A DNA stretch of 64,000 nucleotides from Siphonodentalium dalli. Taxonomy: Eukaryota; Mollusca; Scaphopoda; Gadilida; Siphonodentaliidae. Location of the stretch: NCBI GenBank assembly GCA_032622095.1, contig CP136062.1, forward strand, positions 226,688,578 to 226,752,577, written 5' to 3'. Numbering within the stretch: the stretch's first letter is position 1; each line of letters begins with the position of its first letter. This document shows, one piece after another, positions 57,290-64,000 of the stretch. Position numbers and translations under genes: made by a program. The notes under the pieces are model-generated. The model was not told the DNA's origin, searched no databases, and saw nothing but the letters and a program-made list of their open reading frames with translations.

Positions 57290-57500
57290 TGGATTATCCC
57301 ATTCAGTTATAAAAGTATACACTGGAACAGTCAATTATATATTTAGAGGGGTGTTCAGGTAATAAAACTAGACAACAGACAGACAAACAGATAATATAAG
57401 TGGAGAATGGTTCATAATAATTGGTGGGAAATGTTCAGATAATAAGTTCAACAAACGATCTATGGTCTTTTGTTGAACTTATTATCTGAACATTTCCTAA
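57290..57500. repeat. Relative of the 17.7-kb array's founder foldback
   Basis: GGAAATGTTCAGATAATAAG...CTTATTATCTGAACATTTCC forms a palindrome around ACGATCTATGGTC, like 17690-17760 and 21460-21530. Confidence 0.8.
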
Positions 57501-57509
57501 AGGTATATT

Positions 57510-57985
57510 CAGATGGGAAGCGAGCAATGCGACTTCAGCGTCGACGCTCAATTAGGACAAACATATTCTCACTGAGGTACAGTAATGCTCTAAATAATCG
57601 ACCTCTTAATCACAACATAATTATGGGTAACTTTTCAGGATTTAGTCGGAAATATGGAAAGCTCTCCCCGAGAGCTTTCCGATGAATGGCAACAAGCCAT
57701 ATTTCCGACTAAATCCTGAAAAGTTACCCATAATTATGTTGTGGTTAAGAGGTCGATTAATTAGAGCATTACTGTATTCACACGGCGACAAGATATGAGC
57801 GACGCGACCCAACATATTATCACTGAGGTATTCACACGGCGACAAGATATGAGCGACGCGACCAAACATATTATCACTGAGGTCTTCACACGGCTACACG
57901 ATATGAGCGACGCGACCAAACATATTATCACTGAGGTATTCACGACGACAAGATATGAGTAACGCGACCAAAGCATCAATCGCAA
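57510..57985. repeat. 54-bp minisatellite interrupted by a MITE
   Basis: Units of 54 bp (TTCACACGGCGACAAGATAT, GAGCGACGCGACC, ATTATCACTGAGGTA) start at 57777, 57831, 57885 and 57939. A diverged unit ending ATATTCTCACTGAGGTA lies left of the MITE at 57580-57774. Confidence 0.88.
57580..57774. mobile_element. Palindromic CAGTAATGC MITE inserted at TA in the minisatellite
   Basis: CAGTAATGCTCTAAATAATC... with mirrored arms and TA on both sides (57578-57579, 57775-57776). The left arm lacks about 16 bp (the GTTGCCATTCATC part) that the right arm keeps. Confidence 0.9.
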
Positions 57986-58073
57986 AGATAGGATTTGTTC
58001 AAATTGAGCGACACGATCAGTGCCATTACTCGAGTGTTTTCATTTTGTTCAATGATGGAGATTGGTAATTATT

Positions 58074-58383
58074 AAGTTTGAGGTACCAGCTAGGGAGTTC
58101 CAATCCAGGGTGGGAGGGGAGTGCATATTATTATTAAGTTTGAGGTACCAGCTAGGGAGTTCCAATCCAGGGTGGGAGGGGAGTGCATATTATTATTAAG
58201 TTTGAGGTACCAGCTAGGGAGTTCCAATCCAGGGTGGGAGGGGAGTGCATATTATTATTAAGTTTGAGGTACCAGCTAGGGAGTTCCAATCCAGGGTGGG
58301 AGGGGAGTGCATATTATTATTAAGTTTGAGGTACCAGCTAGGGAGTTCCAATCCAGGGTGGGAGGGGAGTGCATATTATTATT
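58074..58383. repeat. 62-bp tandem repeat, 5 copies
   Basis: The unit begins AAGTTTGAGGTACCAGCTAG and ends GGGGAGTGCATATTATTATT. Copies start at 58074, 58136, 58198, 58260 and 58322 and look identical. Confidence 0.96.
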
Positions 58384-58689
58384 TTAACTTGGAAATTTGG
58401 GTCTGCGCGAGGGAGCAGTTGTAAATTAAAAGGTGGATACCCCAGCGCCGCCTCCCACATTGGGGACCCTCTATTCACATCCCTGAAAGAACACTAATCC
58501 ACAACCAACAACAAATCATAGCAGATAGATCTAATCATAAAGCTGAAACATTCACTAAGATAACTGTTGTTACATCCCTCCATAAAATAAAATAATGAAT
58601 TTTGATGATTTTTCAAAAAATATTTGTTTATGGATTTCACTGTGTGATGTTTCTTAAAGCTCGTCTTGAGGATATGTATGAAGAAGTTA

Positions 58690-59330
58690 AAGATACATAA
58701 TCCAATTTGATGGTCCCCATATTATTCAGTTACAACAACAACAACAACAACGGAATTTCACCAAAAGCCGATTTTGTTATAAATATTAGTTTATTACCAA
58801 TAAATACTCACAATACTAATGTCATATTTGCCGAAAAAGTCCTATAATAATGGTATTTCTTGGCCGTTTTGGTGACGAGTGAGTTTGGTTTACAACTTCC
58901 ATATATGGTGATTCCTAGTTCAAATTGGAATTCCCCAACAAATTTTGTCAGAAATGTAAACACATGGTATTTCCACATGTAACCAGCATGGTGCCATATA
59001 ACATGTTTATTTGCATGAATAAAACACTGTTACAAATTCGTAAATAAGTATATGTATGTATCCACATGCCAATTATCACATCATGCCATATTCCTGATGG
59101 AGATACTTTTCATTGCCTTCTTTTCCAAAATTAATTTGTGTCTGCAATGATCCCCGCAACATTGCGTGACCTCTCGTAATGGTGTCCACATATGCCTGTA
59201 CTATTTCTGGAAGAAGTCAGCCGAAATTTTGCTAGGGTGCCAAATGTTCCAGGTGATTAAATTCCAGTATTTTTTACCCCCGAAGCCGAAGAAATAGTAA
59301 TTTAGGGGCGTTAAATTGGATTAAGTATCT
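58690..59330. repeat. Dispersed repeat related to 27480-27960
   Basis: It shares AGTTACAACAACAACA, the CACCAAAAGCCGATTTTGTT-like segment and GAAGCCGAAGAAATAGTAAT with the 27.5-kb copy. The two are well diverged. Confidence 0.5.
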
Positions 59331-59357
59331 TTAATAAAAGATTTTTCAGACAAAATA

Positions 59358-59554
59358 CAGTAATGCTCTAATTAATCGACCTCTTAACCAAAGCAGAATT
59401 ATGGGTAACTTTTCAGGATTTAGTCGGAAATATGGCTTGTTGCCATTCATTGGAAAGCTCTCGGGGAGAGCTTTCCGATGAATGGCAACAAGCCATATTT
59501 CCGACTAAATCCTGAAAAGTTACCCATAATTCTGCTTTGGTTAAGAGGTCGATT
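59358..59554. mobile_element. Palindromic CAGTAATGC MITE, right end truncated
   Basis: Same arms as 23781-23994, with TA at 59356-59357. The right arm stops at GGTCGATTT without the terminal CATTACTG. Confidence 0.85.
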
Positions 59555-59574
59555 TGAAACAAAGTTAATTTGAG

Positions 59575-61126
59575 ACTGTATAATGAGGTCCCCAGAGAGT
59601 GAATTAGGTGATTCTTGCCCGCTGTGTGGGGTAGCATCACTAAATTCACCCTCTGGGGGACCTCATTCTGCAAATGTCAGACACACTATTTCCAGGCCAG
59701 TAAACCCTTTCATGACTGGAGCTTCCTGAAATTCTGTGCCAATGCATTCTCTTATATAGGAGTCGCCCATAGGGCACCTCGCATATATATATATATATGA
59801 GAATGCACTGGCCTAACAATATTTACCTTGACCTTGTAAGCCAGTGCATTTTCTTATATATGTGGGAGACTCGCATATATAAGAGAATGCACTGGAACAG
59901 GATATTCAATGCTGCACCAGCACAGCTCACATCATGAAAGGGTTAATAGGGCCAAAATAATCCCTACCCTTGTAAAAATAATTCCTTCTACTTGAGATAT
60001 TTAATTTGAATATTTTCTGTAGATAATATAATCCATATCCATATATAAGCATTGGCCTAACAATATTTACCTCGACTTGTAAGCCATGCATTCTCTTATA
60101 TAAGAGAATGCACTGGCACATGATCTTTAATGCTGCACCAGCGCAGCTCTCGTCATGAAATAATTATATAATACTCCTGTATGGAGCCTCACACAGATCC
60201 ATGCAGACGTCAGTGGGAGATAGGATTGAGATGAGAGGTTGCATTAGATAATGTTTTGGCACATGGAACATCACTCCATTCTCTTGACTAAATATATACA
60301 CAGAAGTATTGACATGATTTTTACGGTGACATACGACAGATGAGATATGAGTCAATAAATACCTGCTAGTTTAACCCTTCCATGACTGGAACTTCCTGAT
60401 GTTTTGTGAAAACCCTGTGCCAATGCATTCTCTTATGTATGTGAGTCTCCCATAGGGAGCCTTGCATATATAAGAGAATAATTTGGCTTAACAATATTTA
60501 CGTTGACCTTTGTAAGCCAGTGCATTCTCTTATATATGCAAGACTCCCTATGGGAGACTCGCATATATAAGAGAATGCTCTGGCACAGGATCTTTGATGC
60601 TGCACCAGCGCAGCTCCCATCATGAAAGGTTTAAATGACTTTATCTGCTATAAATACAACAATTTCTGAAAACAGAATGGAGTGGATCATACAACCCTTC
60701 CGCATATCAGTACCATGGATAAGATCTTAACTATTCTTCTTGGATATGTATACATTCACAATCATAACACATTCTTGTTTATTAACCCTTTACCCAACAG
60801 AACGGCCCTGTGCCAATGCATTCTTTAACAATTTTATAATTTCACCCATACAGAGCCCCAGACAAACATGAGCAGACGACACTCTTCTATATGCTTCTAT
60901 ATATGTGTGGGGCTCCCTGCAGGGTAATGGATGTTTTTTATTTTATGTCCTAAAAATTGTAAGAAACATTTATTTAAAAAAAATTGTTAGGCCAATGCAT
61001 TCTCTTATATATGCGAGGCGACCTATGGTCGACTCGCATATATAAGAGAATGCATTGGCACAGGGTATTTTAGGCCGTTGAAGCTTTATTTGGGCGTTTT
61101 TGGCCGTTTTGTTGGGTAAAGGGTTA
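59575..61126. repeat. Cluster of MITEs: AGAATGAGGTCC end and four core-palindrome elements
   Basis: 59575-59700 is a palindromic AGAATGAGGTCC end. Core-palindrome elements of the CATGACTGGA / ATGAAAGGGTT type lie at about 59700-59945, 60030-60160 and 60370-60635. A TTAA-flanked CCCTTTACCCAACA element spans 60786-61123 (TTAA at 60782-60785 and 61124-61127). Confidence 0.8.
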
Positions 61127-61564
61127 AAAGCAAAAGATTGACTTTAGGCAGGGTTTCCGCTAGGGTTTTGGATAGGGCAGGGATTTTTTTAGTTGATGAC
61201 AGGGGCTGAATATCAACCCTATTTAAAATAGACTTTTTTACCAACGGCAAAAACAATCTAAATCTTTTTTAATTTTTGAATTGACAAAGTAAAAAAAAAT
61301 GCTTCTGCCAGTTCAAAGTTGTGCGCAGAAACTAACTTGGAACTACGAGTAACTAGTAAGGGTGATATGAAGTGGATTGCGCCATAGATATTAATTTAAG
61401 GAGTCAGAAAGGTCACATTGTAAATATGAGATGATACTGTTTGATTAGTAACTAGGCTATGATTCACGGATACCATTAACATGTTAAAATTCCTATTATC
61501 ATTCATTTAAGAAAAACGCCAAAGCTTTCCACACGTAACAATGTCAGACCAACAATGCATCCTT

Positions 61565-61815
61565 ACAAGCCTTGAAATGGTGTCTGTCATTTGCAGAATG
61601 AGGTTCCCAGAGGGTGCATTTAGTGATGCGGGCTAGCATCACTAAATTCACCCTCTGGGAACCTCATTCTGCTGAGGTTTAAGCAGAATGAGGTCCCCAG
61701 ACGGGCCCAGAGGGTGAATTTGGTGATGCTAGCCTGCTATGCGGGGTAGCATCACTAAATTCACCCTCTGGGGACCTCATTCTGCAAATGACAGGCACAC
61801 TATTCCAAGGCTTGC
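61565..61815. mobile_element. AGAATGAGGTCC MITE, short form with both ends
   Basis: CAAGCCTTGAAATGGTGTCT...CTATTCCAAGGCTTG with two abutting sub-terminal palindromes and almost no middle. It is a deletion derivative of the 440-bp form. Confidence 0.8.
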
Positions 61816-62755
61816 ATCCACAAAATCAACATCAATTACTTATATTAACACTCGACCGAGTCAACTGTCAGAATAGAATAGCATTAAGCATCCATTTCCA
61901 ACATTATTCATGTGACTTGATGCAAGTTGCATCTACACAAAAATGGATGCAAGTTGGGGTCAGCATGCGACATCATGTGACATAATTTTGACCAACCAAC
62001 ATCCTGCATTAATGTTCCACAATGCGAATGCATGTGTGAGTGTAAATATTGTAGAAATTCTCAATTACAACCCTCTATGACGCAAATTTTTCCACAATGG
62101 GAAGGGACCCGTGCTCCTTTCACAAAAATGGTCGAAAAACCTCTGGGATAGGGACCCCTCTAACCACTGGGAGAACATTTATGTGCATGAAAACAACGAA
62201 TATCTAGTGTTAATAATTAGATATCACATTTTTGCTTTGAGCAATCTATTAACGACAATGGCTGATATCGCTCCGAACTCGGCTGATAACCCATTAAATG
62301 GGTTGATTCCCCACCAAACTTGGCTGATATCAGTTGTGACATCACCAAGCGAAGCGTATTGTTTATGTCCAACGTAACAGCCATTCGGGGGATGCAGTAA
62401 GTGGTAGTCCAATATAATGACAATTTCTAAATTGACTTGAAGTAATGGCGAGTTTTTCATGCCATTTCGAACTTGGTTAGTTTGATATCGGCCAAGATAA
62501 CTTCATATCAGCTTTCGACCTTCAGTCTCAGGCGGATATGAAATTATGTGATCCGCCATTGAGATGAGAGTTCGTCAGTTGTCTATTTGTTAAGTGTATC
62601 AACTCAATTACAGTATATGGGCTGGGGAAAGGGAGGCTAAATGGGACCCTCTGCCCCACTAGCTAAAACCCTGCTTATACTAGTAATAAGCCTATCTCAT
62701 TCTAAACGTTTGCCCTACATCAACTACAAATAATATCTCAACCAGTGTAACATGT
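61816..62755. other. No gene recognised
   Basis: Short frames only (largest about 88 codons, 62111-62377), with no known motif. Confidence 0.45.
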
Positions 62756-62757
62756 TA

Positions 62758-62950
62758 ACCCTCTGTGCTGTTGCAGCATTAAAGATCCTGTGCCAGTGCA
62801 TTCTCTTACTAGTATATATGTGAGTCTCCCATATATAAGGTAATTCATTGGCTTATAAGGCCAAGTTAAATATTGTTAGGGCAATGCATTCTCTTATATA
62901 TAGGAGGCTCACTCGCATATATGAGAGAATGCATTGGCACAGGATTTTTC
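62758..62950. mobile_element. Core-palindrome MITE, diverged
   Basis: AACCCTCTGTGCTGTTGCAGCATTAA..., then two diverged palindromes (62800-62850, 62876-62943) ending GGCACAGGATTTTTCG. It belongs to the GCTGCACCAG type. Confidence 0.65.
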
Positions 62951-63404
62951 GAAAAATTTCAGGAAGCTCTGGACACTCATAGAAGGGATAATACATAGGA
63001 GGATATTGACACTTTTTGGTTGGATATTGGAATTATCTCATGAATTTCATTTTTTTTGTCATCACGAATGAAATAATTACCATACCCTGCCATATCAACA
63101 AAAAAGTGTAGATGTTCTGTTTATTATATGCTCCGCTCAGTTAGCCCACAGCTCAACTCGAAAGATGAGTAAAAAGTGCAAATTTGTACATGTATACCCA
63201 AGCACAGCCATGGTAATGAGCTTGTGCATATAAAAATAGTTCCATTTTTCAGATAGATCGGTTGAGGGATAAAGGGGCTAACATCATAGTATGTTAAACA
63301 AAAAATTTAATTAATCACAAATTACATTTTTTTCAACCTGAACAGGAACTCTAGTTCAATGTGGCAAAGCGATGTTAACTCAGCTTGTACCAAATCACTT
63401 TTAA

Positions 63405-63796
63405 CCCTTTACCCAACAGAACGCCCAGAAACGCCCCAATGAAGCTTCAACAGCCTAAATTATCTTGGGTCTGTCTCAATAAAACCATACAAATATGGAT
63501 ATCATTGGAACCGGCTCATTGCCCACATTGTGATAGTTACAGTTATACCCTGTGCCAATGCATTCTCTTATATATGCGATTCGACCATAGGTCGCCTCGC
63601 ATATATAAGAGAATGCATTGGCCTAAAAAAAATTCTTTAACAATTTTTATAATATTTTTCTACATTCTTTGACAATTTTATCATTTTTTAATTTGTGTTA
63701 AGCCTATGCATTCTCTTATATATGCGAGGCGACCTATGGTCGACTCGCATATATAAGAGAATGCATTGGCACAGGGCCGTTCTGTTGGGTAAAGGG
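63405..63796. mobile_element. TTAA-flanked MITE, CCCTTTACCCAACA type, with two core palindromes
   Basis: TTAA at 63401-63404 and 63797-63800, with ends CCCTTTACCCAACAGAACG...CGTTCTGTTGGGTAAAGGG. Palindromes lie at 63551-63628 and 63700-63778. Same layout as 15808-16199. Confidence 0.88.
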
Positions 63797-64000
63797 TTAA
63801 TTTTAGCACGGATGGATGTGAGATGTAACTGTTTTTATCTGATGCAAAAAATTAAAATACTAATATTTGATAGCTCAGCATATAATAAAAAAGAATATCG
63901 ATTGGCAAAATTTCTATGCAACTTTTGTAGATTGAAGTTCAATCCACTTTCCACTTGAATCGGACCAATATCAAGGTTGAGTTCTGATCAAAATTAGGCT

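Overview
This is a stretch of AT-rich, intron- and repeat-dense eukaryotic nuclear DNA. It has no operons, prokaryotic genes, rRNA or CRISPR arrays. The repeat style points to a marine invertebrate, most likely a mollusc. That style is modular 'GGCCATAACTC / CATATTCGAACTCGATCTG' repeats ending in GACA/GACG runs and a hairpin, many foldback MITEs, and a tRNA-headed SINE. The taxon is an inference; no species can be named from the window.

The only conventional gene I can support is a minus-strand orthologue of metallophosphoesterase 1 (MPPE1/PGAP5), the phosphodiesterase that remodels the GPI-anchor glycan. Seven coding exons (about 30.9 kb down to 0.7 kb) join in phase into 330 codons or more. 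They carry the N-terminal membrane anchor, the D-x-H, GD, GNHD and (altered) GHTH metal-site motifs, and the W/YSWRN..PSF block. The 3' end (second membrane segment and stop) lies beyond base 1, and the promoter is not identified. Its introns are packed with mobile elements. Unusually, several splice sites have been copied or closely approached by repeats: the exon 4 donor is present eight times in a 35-bp minisatellite, the exon 7 acceptor twice, and the exon 3 donor twice; the exon 6 acceptor, exon 4 acceptor and exon 5 donor each abut a transposon end.

Layout. 0-8.3 kb: exon 7 and intron 6, with modular repeats, a core-palindrome foldback, a SINE-like sequence and the 'ACGAGAGGCC' family. 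8.3-14 kb: exon 6, a 58-bp-arm foldback and a ~5.1 kb element with 44-bp TIRs and GC-richer repetitive cargo. 14-17.6 kb: exons 5 and 4, a MITE, two TTAA-type (piggyBac-like) MITEs sharing one TTAA, and the splice-donor minisatellite. 17.6-23 kb: a ~68-bp tandem array, palindromes, and a 1.39-kb hAT-like element with an 8-bp target duplication. 23-31 kb: exons 3, 2 and 1 among MITEs and a 43-bp tandem array. 31-64 kb: no recognised host gene. It holds modular repeats, an almost perfect 1,987-bp tandem duplication, an internally deleted Tc1/mariner element nested in a MITE that also carries a TTAA-type MITE, tandem arrays, and many copies of one palindromic core module found inside at least four different MITE types.
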